Assembly: GCA_030407315.1 (NCBI GenBank)
Contig: JALQPE010001726.1
Location: forward strand, 1 to 64,000
Origin: Asparagopsis taxiformis
Taxonomy: Eukaryota; Rhodophyta; Florideophyceae; Bonnemaisoniales; Bonnemaisoniaceae
Length of the DNA stretch: 64,000 bases
Reading direction: 5' to 3'
Part shown: positions 44,348 through 54,832 of the stretch, in pieces
How positions within the stretch are numbered: the stretch's first letter is position 1
How the letters are laid out: the number at the start of each line of letters is the position of its first letter
Position numbers and translations under genes: made by a program
Notes under the pieces: model-generated
The model's database searches: none
What the model was told of the DNA's origin: nothing
What the model saw: only the letters and a program-made list of their open reading frames with translations

Positions 44348-44909
44348 TTTGGTGCTGAGTTGGATGAACTAGAGTGTCTCGAGCGAGGCGGTCGATTGGA
44401 TACTTTAAGTGCGAGCATTGTGGATTGTAAAGGAGCCGGATAGCTGGCTGCCGTGGGAATCGCGAGTGACGTCATAGCAGCGGGAAAATGTTTCATAGAC
44501 GTTTGGACAGAGCGCTTTTGAAGCAGAAGGGGAAAGGAACAAGAGGGTGTAACGGTGCTTTGCGAAATCTCGCGAGGGATCAGGCGTCAATCCAACTCAG
44601 TCATTCGCAGCACTGAAAGAAGAGTGGACCAACTCGACAAGTGAAACCAGATACAATTCAAAATTTCAGAAACTGTAAGTTGAAAACCCTCAACTGCATC
44701 CAAAAATGCCGGCCAATCAATCAAATGTCCATCAGCGCCAACGCCTCAATTCCATCTCATCAGCTAAGCGAGTTGATTCCATTGCGCGCCCACATTTTCG
44801 CCGCGCACATAGCTCTGCTCCACGTCAACGCACGCGCCTCCCCGACCATTCAGCGCTGCGACCTGGACAATGCGCTAGTGTAAACACGCGCCAACCGCAT
44901 TGATTTGCC

Positions 44910-45563
44910 ATGCACGCGGCATCGATAATCCTGCTACTGGTGCTCATTCCCGTCGCGCGTTTCATTCTGCACACACGCCGTCTCCAACACCGTCGACTGA
45001 CGCGAGCGGTGTGCATCGAGAGGGTGCGGTATGCAGCGTGCGCAGTCGTCGTTTTGGGATCCGGGGGTCACACGGCTGAAATGCTAACAATGATCTACGA
45101 TCTCGTGCACAGCAATAGCCTACGGGACATAACGTACATCAGCACGAGTCAGGACACACTTTCAGTACGAAAGACGCACGACTTCCACGCCGATCTCGCC
45201 GGATTTGCGTACCGAATCGTCGAGGTACCGCGCGCGCGACGCGTGAAACAACCGTGGATCTCGTCGATTCCCACCGCGATTCATTCGCTGTTCTGCACTG
45301 CGCGCGTCTTGTACGCGCACCGACCCGAGGTCGTGCTCCTGAACGGGCCGGGGACGGCTGCGATTACGGGGTATGTCGCGATATTGTTCAACACGCTCGG
45401 CGTGTTGAACGCGTGCGTGATCTACGTGGAGAGTCTGGCGCGCGTGACGAGTCTGAGTCTATCCGGGCGATTGTTGTACCCGTTTGTGGACCGCTTTCTA
45501 GTGCAATGGCCGGATCTGGCGGAGCGCTATGCGCTGGCGGAGTTTCACGGGCGGCTATGCTGA
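44910..45563 (+). CDS. ALG14: ALG14, membrane subunit of UDP-GlcNAc transferase
   Basis: 217 residues, full length for the family. It has an N-terminal membrane anchor (ASIILLLVLIPVARFIL, about 4-18), then the GT-B fold with VVLGSGGHTAEML (about 46-58), LLNGPGTA (about 142-149) and YVESLARVTSLSLSGRLLYP (about 170-190) ending in FLVQWPDLAERY. Alg14 anchors the catalytic Alg13 at the cytosolic face of the ER and adds the second GlcNAc to dolichol-PP-GlcNAc in N-glycan synthesis. The start is the first ATG at 44,910. It converges on DAD1, with 37 bp between stop codons. Confidence 0.95.
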   Translation: MHAASIILLLVLIPVARFILHTRRLQHRRLTRAVCIERVRYAACAVVVLGSGGHTAEMLTMIYDLVHSNSLRDITYISTSQDTLSVRKTHDFHADLAGFAYRIVEVPRARRVKQPWISSIPTAIHSLFCTARVLYAHRPEVVLLNGPGTAAITGYVAILFNTLGVLNACVIYVESLARVTSLSLSGRLLYPFVDRFLVQWPDLAERYALAEFHGRLC

Positions 45564-45600
45564 GCACGGGCGTTTATTCACGGGGTGGAAACGGGAGGTG

Positions 45601-45951
45601 TCATCCCAGAAAATTGAGCACGGCCAGATGTAGAACTAGATTACAGAAGAGCCAGTCGGCGTAGGCGCGCGATCGCGAGAGATCGCCCCAGCGATTGCGC
45701 GCGTCGCGTCGATTGCGCTCGTCGACCTGCATGCGCAGCGCGACGGTCAGAACGAAGACGCCGACGCAGGATAGGAAACCGGCCAGGAAAGAGTTGAAGG
45801 GAAAGGTGCCGACGAGACTCATGTAGCAGAATTGGACGATGCCCGTCGCGAGAACGTAGACCAGAAATGCGTCGATGGCTTGGAGATGCTTGGGGACCTT
45901 GGCGCTGTAGGCTTGGAACACCTCGCGTCCGGCGTTGCTTGTTGACGCCAT
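45601..45951 (-). CDS. DAD1: DAD1/OST2, oligosaccharyltransferase subunit
   Basis: 116 residues, the usual size. It shows three membrane spans (about 24-46, 50-72 and 97-115) and the family core FPFNSFLAGFLSCVGVFVL, LRMQVDERN and the C-terminal end FCNLVLHLAVLNFLG. DAD1 is a core, non-catalytic subunit of the ER oligosaccharyltransferase that transfers the glycan to Asn in nascent proteins. The start is the ATG at 45,951 (MASTSNAG). It is tail to tail with ALG14, an earlier enzyme of the same pathway. Confidence 0.96.
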   Translation of the reverse strand: MASTSNAGREVFQAYSAKVPKHLQAIDAFLVYVLATGIVQFCYMSLVGTFPFNSFLAGFLSCVGVFVLTVALRMQVDERNRRDARNRWGDLSRSRAYADWLFCNLVLHLAVLNFLG

Positions 45952-48025
45952 CTTGGCGTGATTGGTGCCGATCGGATTGGTCGGCGCGCTTGAAGGGTTT
46001 GATGAGTTGAAGGGGCGTGATGGATGTCATGTTGATAGACTTTTGGGTGATGTAAAGTATGGAATATTTTGTGTGTTTTTGAAATTTGTGTTTTTTGGGA
46101 ATGTGATGAATGGAGATATGTATCAGTAATCGGACGATTGAGCCACGGGTTACACGTGGGAGTCAAAGATTGTCGATCAATATGATATGCGACGGTAGCG
46201 CTCGCCAGAGACCAGCTTTCCTCGGAAGTGTAGTCGTCCGTTGAGTAGATGTGCCACTCTTGCACTTGTTCGAGTAGTTTAGCTTTGTTCCAGATGTGCT
46301 TAACAACATTGGCGAATTGATGTATCGGCCAGAAATTAATATAGTGTAGTTACCTTGATTACTAACTTTGTCCACTCGTGGGCAAACATCTGTAGCTCAA
46401 GTTGTCGAGCCAACCGGCTCGTTCTGGGCCGATGCGGCGAGCTATCTTGACGTGCGGTTTTAACGGCAAGCCAGCTTACTGATCCTCATAATTTCTCATG
46501 ATTCTACGCGTACCTTCGGCGCTGTATGGACAGCGTATAAATACGGTCGAGTATAAATTAATGCACCTTTTGACAGGTGTCAGTGACAGGCTAGAATCAC
46601 ACCGTCGTCGGAATCGGAGTTGGTGCAAGCTGGCTCTTCGGAACGTCATGCTGCGCATAGGAGCGATGGGGTGCAGTATGAGAACTTGAACAGAGGCGCG
46701 GTACTGCAATGTTTCGTAGACCGGAAATAAACATGATGTCGTCCATGGAAGAGAACAAGATGCGCAGTGGGAAACGACGGTCATTTTAGAAACCAGTCTT
46801 CGAGAGTTGGAATCAAACGGTCAGAGAGATATCTCAATTGCGGGAGGATATTGAAATGATGTTGCTGTGCTGTGAGAGGAACGCTTTTGGGTGATAAAAC
46901 TGTAAGATGCCAAGGAATGAACGTATACTAAACTACTTACATGGTCCAGGTTGAGCAGTGCTGCACTTGTGTTGACCAAGGCAGTGCAACGTCTTTCAGC
47001 TACCCCCTTCTGGTGATGTAAACTATGTGCTCGGCCATTGCGGCTCGTAAACGTCGTCATCTATTCCCCGCACCGAGAAACAATTGATCTCAATCGGCAC
47101 ATATCTCTTGATCCAGTGTGTGGAATGATGACATAAGGGTACAAGATCTCAAACGTCAATGAAGTTTGATGGGTAGCCGACACTACCGATCTGCTTGCAG
47201 GACTTGTGCAATATCTGCGCTCCGAAGCCGAGAATCAGCACTCGATACCGATGCGTGGTAGTGCGTTGAATCACAGATGCAGTTGCAAGAGATTGAGAAA
47301 CCTGGAGAGGCGTCCAGAACAAGGCGCTGCAAACTTGTTATATTCACGGCGGGAAAGCGCAAAGGACATGTCGCGCAGTGGCAACGGAAAGCGTCGCAAC
47401 TGCTCGGCTGTGGGCCAAAGTGAATTGGGCAAATCGTCACGGAAAACTGGTATGGTATGACGTTGGGGCAAGTGAAGACAGGCTGGTGACAGTCTGTCCG
47501 AATCGAATCAAGATGCGGTTTCCATAGAGTTTGCGCCGATTGTACACGGATGAACAATCACAGATGTTTGGCTTGCAAGATGGAATCGGCGCACATTGTA
47601 CCATTGGTGGTGTCGGAATTGGGCACAACTTTTCTCAGCGCCATGCCACTGGTTCAACTCGCTGCACGGAAACGTGGTTGCAAACAAACAAACTAGTCAT
47701 CCTTTCTACCGTTATACACCAGCAGCCACGATGAATAACGCCATTGGCCGTCGTATATTTGGAACAGATACATACCGACACTACCGCATCATCGACACAT
47801 CATCCAGTCCAACACACATGCATCAAAAAGCGTCCAAGAAAGCTAGCCACACGCCAATCTCCAATCTCTCTTACACATCCGATACAACCGTCATTCCACA
47901 ATCTCCATAACTTCCACCGCCACCCATCCAACACCCAATCTCTGCGAGATCATACCGACCAATGTCTACATAAACCAACCGCCACACCGCCGCATCCCAG
48001 CCACTCCCCCGCCGGTCGCACCACC
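45952..48025. other. Intergenic between DAD1 and SDR1
   Basis: About 2 kb. Overlapping frames at 47,183-47,557 (minus) and 47,206-47,460 (plus) have no recognisable motifs. A plus frame from 47,744 is continuous with SDR1 but lacks family similarity before 48,026 and is taken as 5' flank. Confidence 0.4.
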
Positions 48026-48853
48026 ATGTCTCTGCAGAAAGACTACGCCAAAAAGTTTGGCCCGTGGGCCGTGGTGACGGGCGCCTCCTCGGGCATCGGA
48101 CTGGCGTTTGCGACGCATCTAGCGGCGGCGGGCGTGAACGTCGTACTGGTAGCGCGTCGACGCGAGCGACTCGAAGCGCTGTCCAAACAGCTGATCGACA
48201 AGCATGGGATTTCGACACGCGTCGTCGTGGCCGATCTGTCCGTCGCGGAGGGCGCGCAAACCGTCGTGTCCGAAACGTCCGATCTGGACGTCGGACTGCT
48301 GGTGAACAATGCGGGCGTCGAGGTGCACGGCTCGATGCTACGCGAGCCGGTGGAGAAGCACCATCGCATGATATCAGTGAATGTTGTAGCTGTCACGACG
48401 CTCGCGCACCATTTCGCAAAAGTGTTTTCCGACAAGCGACGTGGCGGTATCCTCTTCGTCAGTAGCACCGCCTCGCATCCCTTCCCGTGGTTCGCGACCT
48501 ACTCGGCCACCAAGGCGTACGTGTCCAATTTGGCCTACACGCTGCGTCATGAGCTCTGGGAGAGGGGCGTGTATGTCACGTCGGCCGAGCCTGGCGCGAC
48601 CGTGTCGGAAATGTCGGATCATGTCAAGGGGGAGATTGACTTTGCCAAGGCGGGCATGTCGTTTATTTCGGCGGAAAAGTGCGCCTTGGTGGGGCTCAAG
48701 TGTTTGTATAAGCGGAAATTACGCGTGTCGCCCGGTGTGAGTAATGCCATTATGATGGGTGTGATTAGGGTTTTGCCGCTGCGACTTTCTATCGGTATGA
48801 TGGGGAAGATGTTGAAGAAGGCCGGCAGTCCGGAATTGTTCACGTATGAGTGA
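48026..48853 (+). CDS. Short-chain dehydrogenase/reductase (SDR1)
   Basis: 275 residues from the ATG at 48,026 (context ACCATGT). Classical SDR motifs: cofactor-binding TGASSGIG (about 18-25), NNAG (about 94-97), catalytic Ser in FVSSTAS (about 144-150) and YSATK (about 159-163). The Arg-rich ARRRER after beta-2 suggests NADP(H). The overall pattern, with a hydrophobic C-terminal tail (IMMGVIRVLPLRLSIG), resembles the 3-ketoacyl-reductase/17-beta-HSD branch; the substrate cannot be told. The next gene is its tandem paralogue, 245 bp downstream. Confidence 0.92.
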   Translation: MSLQKDYAKKFGPWAVVTGASSGIGLAFATHLAAAGVNVVLVARRRERLEALSKQLIDKHGISTRVVVADLSVAEGAQTVVSETSDLDVGLLVNNAGVEVHGSMLREPVEKHHRMISVNVVAVTTLAHHFAKVFSDKRRGGILFVSSTASHPFPWFATYSATKAYVSNLAYTLRHELWERGVYVTSAEPGATVSEMSDHVKGEIDFAKAGMSFISAEKCALVGLKCLYKRKLRVSPGVSNAIMMGVIRVLPLRLSIGMMGKMLKKAGSPELFTYE

Positions 48854-48949
48854 GCGCTTTGTAGCTTGTCATGTCGAGATAGTTGAATTTCAGATATGAA
48901 AAAAGATAACACCTTTTTCGTTTTGTGTCAATTCATTGTGCGCTACCCT

Positions 48950-48975
48950 CAAGGGTACCCTCGAGGGTACCCTTG
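48950..48975. promoter_or_regulatory. 26-bp perfect palindrome between the SDR genes
   Basis: CAAGGGTACCCTC followed directly by its reverse complement, with two GGTACC cores. It lies 97 bp after the SDR1 stop and 124 bp before the SDR2 ATG. It could be a dimeric factor site for SDR2 or a 3'-end structure for SDR1; the function is not shown. Confidence 0.6.
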
Positions 48976-49098
48976 CTACCTCAAACCAAGTGCGCCACAT
49001 TCATTGGCCTCCACTCCAACCCCATCATAAACTACATATCCAACACATCACCACCAACAAACCGCGACCGTCATGCACCCCTCCACCGCCGCCAAACA

Positions 49099-49932
49099 AT
49101 GCGCAAGCGCAAGAAACTGTCCGAAAAGTACGGGCCCTGGGCGGTGATAACCGACGCCACCACCAGTCTCGGCGCGCAATTCGCGCGCAAACTCGCCGCG
49201 TCCGGTCTATCCATCGTACTAATCTCAGCTCAATCTTCAATTGAGCCAGCCCAAACGCTATCCACCGAAATCTGCACCAAGCATCCGATCGACACGCGCC
49301 TGCTCTGCATCGACGCTGCACATTCGTCCGCGTCCGACGCGATCATCTCCGCGACGGGCGACATCGACGTCGGACTATTGGTGCACACAGCGCGCGTCGA
49401 ACAGCACGGCGCGATGCTGATGCGTCCGACCTCGACGCATCTCGCGGCCATCGCGGTCAATTGCTGGCTACCGACCGCGCTGACGCACCATTTCGCGCGA
49501 CGGTTTGCGGCGCGTGCGCGCGGCGGTGTCGTGTTTGTCGGTAGCGTCGCCTGCCATCCCGTGCCGTGGATGGCGACCTTTTCGTCGACGATGGCCTACA
49601 CGTCCGCGTTGGCCTACGCGCTGCGCGAGGAGCTCCGTCCGCTCGGCGTGCAGGTCGTCTGTGTGGAGGCGGGCGCCGTGGACGCGGCGGCGCTTGCATC
49701 CGCCGGCGCGGGACTTGATTTAACGAGGACTGGATTGGCTGTTGGCGCCGCTAGACGATGCGTTGATGTCGCGTTACGCGCGCTGTGTAGAGGCAGATTG
49801 CGCGTCACGCCGGGTGCAAGGAATGCGTTTTTGATGGGCGTGTTTAGATGGATGCCTATGAATGTTGGCGTCGCGATGAAAGGCGCTGTTGTGGCTAGGA
49901 TGATGGAGGAGGACGCGAGACGGTATGTATGA
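49099..49932 (+). CDS. SDR-like paralogue lacking catalytic residues (SDR2)
   Basis: 277 residues from the ATG at 49,099, collinear with SDR1. Shared landmarks include KYGPWAVIT, DIDVGLLV, LTHHFA, GGVVFVGSVACHPVPW and RVTPGARNAFLMGVFRWMP. The glycine motif is TDATTSLG instead of TGASSGIG, NNAG is replaced by HTAR, and YSATKAY by FSSTMAY, so both Tyr and Lys of the active site are gone. The frame is otherwise open and GC-rich. It is therefore either a non-enzymatic, possibly regulatory, SDR or a pseudogene still without stops. The duplication is tandem and old, to judge from divergence. Confidence 0.88.
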   Translation: MRKRKKLSEKYGPWAVITDATTSLGAQFARKLAASGLSIVLISAQSSIEPAQTLSTEICTKHPIDTRLLCIDAAHSSASDAIISATGDIDVGLLVHTARVEQHGAMLMRPTSTHLAAIAVNCWLPTALTHHFARRFAARARGGVVFVGSVACHPVPWMATFSSTMAYTSALAYALREELRPLGVQVVCVEAGAVDAAALASAGAGLDLTRTGLAVGAARRCVDVALRALCRGRLRVTPGARNAFLMGVFRWMPMNVGVAMKGAVVARMMEEDARRYV

Positions 49933-50158
49933 GTGAGACGTGGACAGTTTATGAGATTTGGTGGTCGTGTGATTGTTGGTTTCGATTCGGTGTTGCGCAA
50001 GCGAGTCCTCCCGCCCCGTCTGTCTGCCGTCCCTGCGCGTATACAGTCGACTCAGTTTTGGTTTTTTGTTCATCCACTTATGGCAAAGACACACGTGGCG
50101 TGTTTCTAAAAATAGATTTAATTGATATTCCAGACAGTAATTAACAAATTGATATTTT
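49933..50158. other. Short intergenic between convergent genes
   Basis: 3' flanks of SDR2 (plus) and the membrane protein (minus); nothing else is evident. Confidence 0.5.
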
Positions 50159-51949
50159 CTACACAACATCATCCAACTGCTGCAAGCTCCCGCAATACGT
50201 GCATTGTCTCCCAGTGAAACGTGTCAACCCTGTGACGCCCAGATTCGTCGCCTGCACAGACTCTCTCTGTTCCAAATTGGCGTGTTGCTCACTCCCAGTA
50301 ACCGCATAGTACGTCTTCCAATCCGGCGCGAGCAGCACACCGAGTCCATAGATCGACCCCGCAGCCGCAAGCGCTCGGCCTGTGATCGGCACGCGTGCCG
50401 AAACAGACCCCGTAGTCCTGCCTCTCACAAAGCACGCGCCATCCGCCGCCAGCCAGTTGCGATCTCCCTGCACAAGATGCATTAGAAATGCCAGTTGCGA
50501 CCGGTCGCCTTGGCACACAAATTTCGCGACATCACTAAACGACGTCGACCGTTTAATCCCAAAGATAATCTTCGTCAGCACATCCTGATCGTCGCTCTTC
50601 AACTTCCACGGCCCGAATATCGCCGCGAGTATCACGGTGCCTATACTGGCACCGTCCGTCACCCGTTCAAATGTGTTGCTTCTCTCGCCGACGTTCAGCC
50701 CCCCTGTGAGTAGTGCCACAATCAGCGCCACCATCAACACCCCGCGCGCCACAATCGTCTTCCATCTTTCTGCTGGAATTTCGCATAGTCCCCCTCGTTG
50801 CGTCACCGCGTTCAGACGATTCACCTGCTCGCGATACACCTCCGCCTTTCTGTCCACGTCGTTTTTCCCCCGCGCTGCGTCTTCCCCCCGCGTAAATTCA
50901 TGGATAAACGGCTCGTCGCGTCGCTTGACTGCATTCTGCACCTTCCAGTTCAGTAACTCGGTGACGTACTTTGCTCTCTCCCCCTCATGTTTGTACGGCC
51001 GCCCAGTGTGAAGTTCAGTATCCGCTTGGACTGCTTGTGCCACGCACATGGCTTCGGATACGCCTTGAATGTGAGAGAATATTCTCTTGGTCAACCTCTC
51101 TCTACTAGACCCCGTCCTGCTATTGGCCAAATTGTCAGCAAATCCGCCACTCCATCTCTGCACCGTTCGTAACACAACACGCAGCCATCTCTGGTCTATC
51201 CAATCAGAAATACTCTTCTTCGTCGAAAAGCTCTGACGAAAATGCGCTTGCATGTTACTCCTCCGCTCGTCCTGTAAATCCCTGTAGATTCCCCATGCTG
51301 AAACTAGGATACGCGCTTTTCGATGCTGTCTAAACATCCCTGAACACGTGAAATCCATATCAAACTTTCTGTCCATCAACACGCCCATAGCTTCCTTCAA
51401 AAAATCCTCTTCCGTCGCAAGCTCAATCTCCTGTAACAGGTCAACAACTTGCATCTCGAGTTCCTCCGCCTGGCTACTGAAAGCCTCCATCAACTCCATC
51501 CACATCAACCGCGACGTGATGATGATAATAACATCAGCGGCTCTCTCAACCATCTCGTTCGTTTTGCGAAGCTGATCTGAGCGAGACCTGGCCCTGTTTT
51601 GTACTAAAAAGTCTTTCGGGTACTTGACCCTTGGGATAAACCTGTAGCGTACCTCATCGTCATCTGATTCTGTCGTTGAATCGTCATGAAACCCAAATAT
51701 ACCATCCGGAGACTCTGACGAATCAGTGGACACTGTAGCACTCTGTTGTTTACGCTCTTGACTTTCAGATGGCTGCTTCATTTTGCTCGTCCGCACTTGT
51801 TTCTTGTCGGCTGATGGGGCTGCTGTTTTCTGATTCCGGTTGGGCCGTGCCGCAGGCGGAGCACGCATATCCTCGCGGCTCCGACGATCTTTCTTGGAGC
51901 TCATCGATTGGTTTTCGGACGCCTTTGGCGTTTCGAAAGTTTGTATCAC
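50159..51949 (-). CDS. Hypothetical membrane protein (about 581-596 aa)
   Basis: Intronless frame with ATGs at 51,949 and 51,904. The N-terminus to about residue 100 is Lys/Ser/Gln-rich and disordered, with an acidic stretch STTESDDDEV. A helical region (125-390), probably coiled coil in part, includes AFSSQAEELEMQVVDLLQEIE. Hydrophobic segments follow at about 398-420 (TIVARGVLMVALIVALLTGG), 434-447 and 522-540. The C-terminus has CTYCGS. No family is recognised. The long open frame and even composition argue for a real gene; the role is unknown. Confidence 0.7.
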   Translation of the reverse strand: MIQTFETPKASENQSMSSKKDRRSREDMRAPPAARPNRNQKTAAPSADKKQVRTSKMKQPSESQERKQQSATVSTDSSESPDGIFGFHDDSTTESDDDEVRYRFIPRVKYPKDFLVQNRARSRSDQLRKTNEMVERAADVIIIITSRLMWMELMEAFSSQAEELEMQVVDLLQEIELATEEDFLKEAMGVLMDRKFDMDFTCSGMFRQHRKARILVSAWGIYRDLQDERRSNMQAHFRQSFSTKKSISDWIDQRWLRVVLRTVQRWSGGFADNLANSRTGSSRERLTKRIFSHIQGVSEAMCVAQAVQADTELHTGRPYKHEGERAKYVTELLNWKVQNAVKRRDEPFIHEFTRGEDAARGKNDVDRKAEVYREQVNRLNAVTQRGGLCEIPAERWKTIVARGVLMVALIVALLTGGLNVGERSNTFERVTDGASIGTVILAAIFGPWKLKSDDQDVLTKIIFGIKRSTSFSDVAKFVCQGDRSQLAFLMHLVQGDRNWLAADGACFVRGRTTGSVSARVPITGRALAAAGSIYGLGVLLAPDWKTYYAVTGSEQHANLEQRESVQATNLGVTGLTRFTGRQCTYCGSLQQLDDVV

Positions 51950-53313
51950 CAGACGTGGAGAGATCGTTGTAACGGAGACTAGGATTCCGCAAAGGCTTTA
52001 TGAACAAACTGCAGTAATACCAAACAATGTTATTACCTGTGCGAGAGAGGATGGTACGGAACACATATATCGGCATGCGTGGAACACGCGAGTTGCTTCT
52101 GTAGTATGTGCAGACAGTCGCCGAAAATCAGAGTACGTGGTTCCATGTTTGCTGTCACTGATGGTTCAAACTTTACCAATGGCAAGTAGCGGTTGGTCTC
52201 AGTCGAGTCTGCACTCGGAGGAACGGTGAAAAACCAATTAGACAGCATATCGGGTGCAATGTCTGCTGCAGATGTAGTGACAGTAGATATACTGCTACAA
52301 ATAGTATAGTTGGGTTGCAAATCGAGTGGTGTTGAAGTAGGAATTGGGGTGGACAAAATCTAGTCCACGGTTGGCGCATCAAGGCTGCGTTGCGCATCGG
52401 AGGCCAACTTTCATGACTGCAATAAATGAAGTCACAAGTGCTTTACAAATCTATTGCGTCGCACCGCAACGATGCAACGACCAAACATCAGGAGAAGCGA
52501 TTGAATCGAGTGCACACGCCTGTGTTGGCTGCAGCTCAGAGCAAAAGCGCAGTCATCATGTACAGCGTGGGCTTAGCTGCATCGGATGGAGATGATAGTC
52601 GCGCGGTAGAACTGCGGGTTCAGAACACATGTATCTTATCAAACGTGTAGAAAACATGTACGGCCGGCCAGTATACTTTAATTTTGACCATGGCTCTTAT
52701 GCACCATATTCTGAGAAGATAATTGTCTTGCCTGTTTATTGTCGCCGCGTTGATCGCCGGCGTGTCATTAAATATCAGAGCTGAGCTGTAATGCTAGTGT
52801 AATGTACAAGTTATTCGTCAGAGACTGAGGGCCGTTCCCAGACAAAATTTTGAACGGGAAATTTGTATGCACGTACACAAAACGATGGAATAGAGACTTT
52901 CGACCGGCTCCATGTAGAAGTGAGTGAGACACCTTGCACAGAACAGTTAAGTTCGAAAACGTGCCGAGATGATAAGTTTGAAACTCCAAATCTCTGCATG
53001 CGCGCCACTTGTAAGCGGTACGATGGGGAATCACTGAGGTATCCCGAGTGCTAGCTTTTTCTCTTCAGCAACCTCGCATAGCGGAGGATGCCAAGGAGCA
53101 GACGCATCCTGGAGTGGACTACTAGTACCCGCCTGTACTTGAACCAATCGTAACGGGTCTGAAGAACCTGGAACTCCAAATTTGATCTACCCGGATCTGT
53201 AACGCTCTGTATGCACAGGTATAGATGATGCATTGATCAACATATTGGAGGTATTGGGCACCAGGAGAGAAATATCAGATCAAAACAGCGCGTGGTACTC
53301 AAAACGTAATCGC
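51950..53313. other. Intergenic, no supported gene
   Basis: Short overlapping frames on both strands only. This may include the left end of the Harbinger element, but I could not find a terminal repeat pair with a 3-bp target duplication. Confidence 0.35.
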
Positions 53314-54525
53314 ATGAGTGGTTCTAGTCTGCTAAACCGTCAAATAGGCGAGATATTCGCTTCAGAAGATGATGAATTCGGTATCGTGGTTTTTATGGGG
53401 TATTTGATGGTTCTCCCAGAGGAAACATTTCTGCAATCTCCCTGCAGGCGGCAGTGTAGGCAGTTTATTTGCATAACTTCTATGCTAAACTGGGAAGACT
53501 TCACAAGAACGTACAGACTGTCACGGAATACCATTTACCGGTTATTTTCACTTCTCGGTGGAATAGTTTTTGAAAGTGTAAGCTGCGTTCACAACACAGG
53601 AACTGAGGTTGCAGCACACAGCCGCCTCGCAATTACACTTTGGATACTTGCTGGGGCCAGTTATTTGGATCTATGGTTGTGTTTCAATGTCTCTGTTCGT
53701 TCCATTTATCGAATTTTTCATGACACATGCCAAGCAATAATGGAAGCTCTTAGGCTTGCAGGAATTGCATGAGGCTGGGAAGAACTGCACAGAGAATATA
53801 TAGAATTTAAATTGTCAAGAAGATTCACAAATCCTTTACGCAGATGTGTCGGTGCACTCGATGGATTTGCCATAAAAATAGCAAAGCCAGGATGTAAAGA
53901 GCGACCAGCAGCCTACTTTTTCAGAAAACGGTATTACGCACTCTCAGTACAGCCACTCGTAGACGCCAAGTACAGGTTCCTCTGCTATTCAGCTCGGTGT
54001 CTAGGTACCACACACGATTCTTTAGCACATTCTGTGTCTGAACTAGGAGCATATCTATATCAAGGAGGCTTGCAGGAAGAGTTTTGGAATTGTGGAGACG
54101 AGGCGTACGAGTGCAGAAATTGGTTGATTAATCCTTACGCAAGAAGTCAGTGCAACGAGAAAGAAAAGCATTTCAATTTCTTTCTCTCTTCCCACCGGGT
54201 TCATATCGAGCAGGCGTTCGGGCACTTGGCGGCTAGGTGGCGTGTTCTGCGCGGTGGTCTGGAATTTTCGCTAAGTCGAAACATACGAGTCGTATGTGCA
54301 TGCATGAAACTACACAATCTTTGTATTGAACAAGGCGTGAGTTTCGATTCTGTAAGAAATGAATTGAATTCGCATGGAAGTACTCTGGAAGAAGTGCAGG
54401 AATGGTACGAGAAGGCGAAAGAACATGGACTATCATCTCACTCCTTTTCGAGAACGAGGTTACCTGCTAGTTCAATAAAAAGGGATAAAATGCAAGATTT
54501 GGTATGGGATTTACGAAAGGTGTAG
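53314..54525 (+). pseudogene. PIF/Harbinger transposase with one in-frame stop
   Basis: ATG at 53,314; the frame runs 404 codons to TAG with a single TGA at 53,770-53,772. The N-terminal helix-turn-helix region includes YRLSRNTIYRLFSLL and SVRSIYRIFHDTC. The nuclease domain shows GALDGFAIKI (first Asp), CGDEAYECRNWL (second Asp) and HIEQAFGHLAARWRVLRGG (Glu), followed by CACMKLHNLCIE, all standard Harbinger-transposase landmarks. It would cut and paste DNA with a 3-bp target preference. The stop lies between the DNA-binding part and the nuclease, and there are no frameshifts, so inactivation is recent. The usual Myb-like partner gene was not found nearby. Confidence 0.9.
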
Positions 54526-54832
54526 TAGAACTGAAGTAAAAGAGATTGCTCTAGTAGAAATTTATGTGTATTCTCCAGACCGGTTGGTACAGACCTTATT
54601 CGTTCAAATTAGTTCATGTTCAGCTCCTCAGCTGCTAATAAATGATTATGCAGTGCTTGTGGATCCATACGGTGCGCAGAACGAGGAACCGGTCATCAAT
54701 TCCACCAGGGAGTTGCAGAAATAGAAATGGTGAAGATCGTCACTGGCCTTCGAGAGAAGATCGTAGTCGAGAAACTGGCAGTACAGAATCGTTTCGTGTA
54801 ATGAAGGTTTCAATAGCTTTCTTTTCATACCA

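Noticed and set aside
46389..46460. tRNA-like text near TGTAGCTCAAGTTGTCGAG
   Set aside because: No acceptor stem, T arm or consistent anticodon loop can be formed.
47744..48025. N-terminal extension of SDR1
   Set aside because: No family similarity, biased composition, and a good start context at 48,026.
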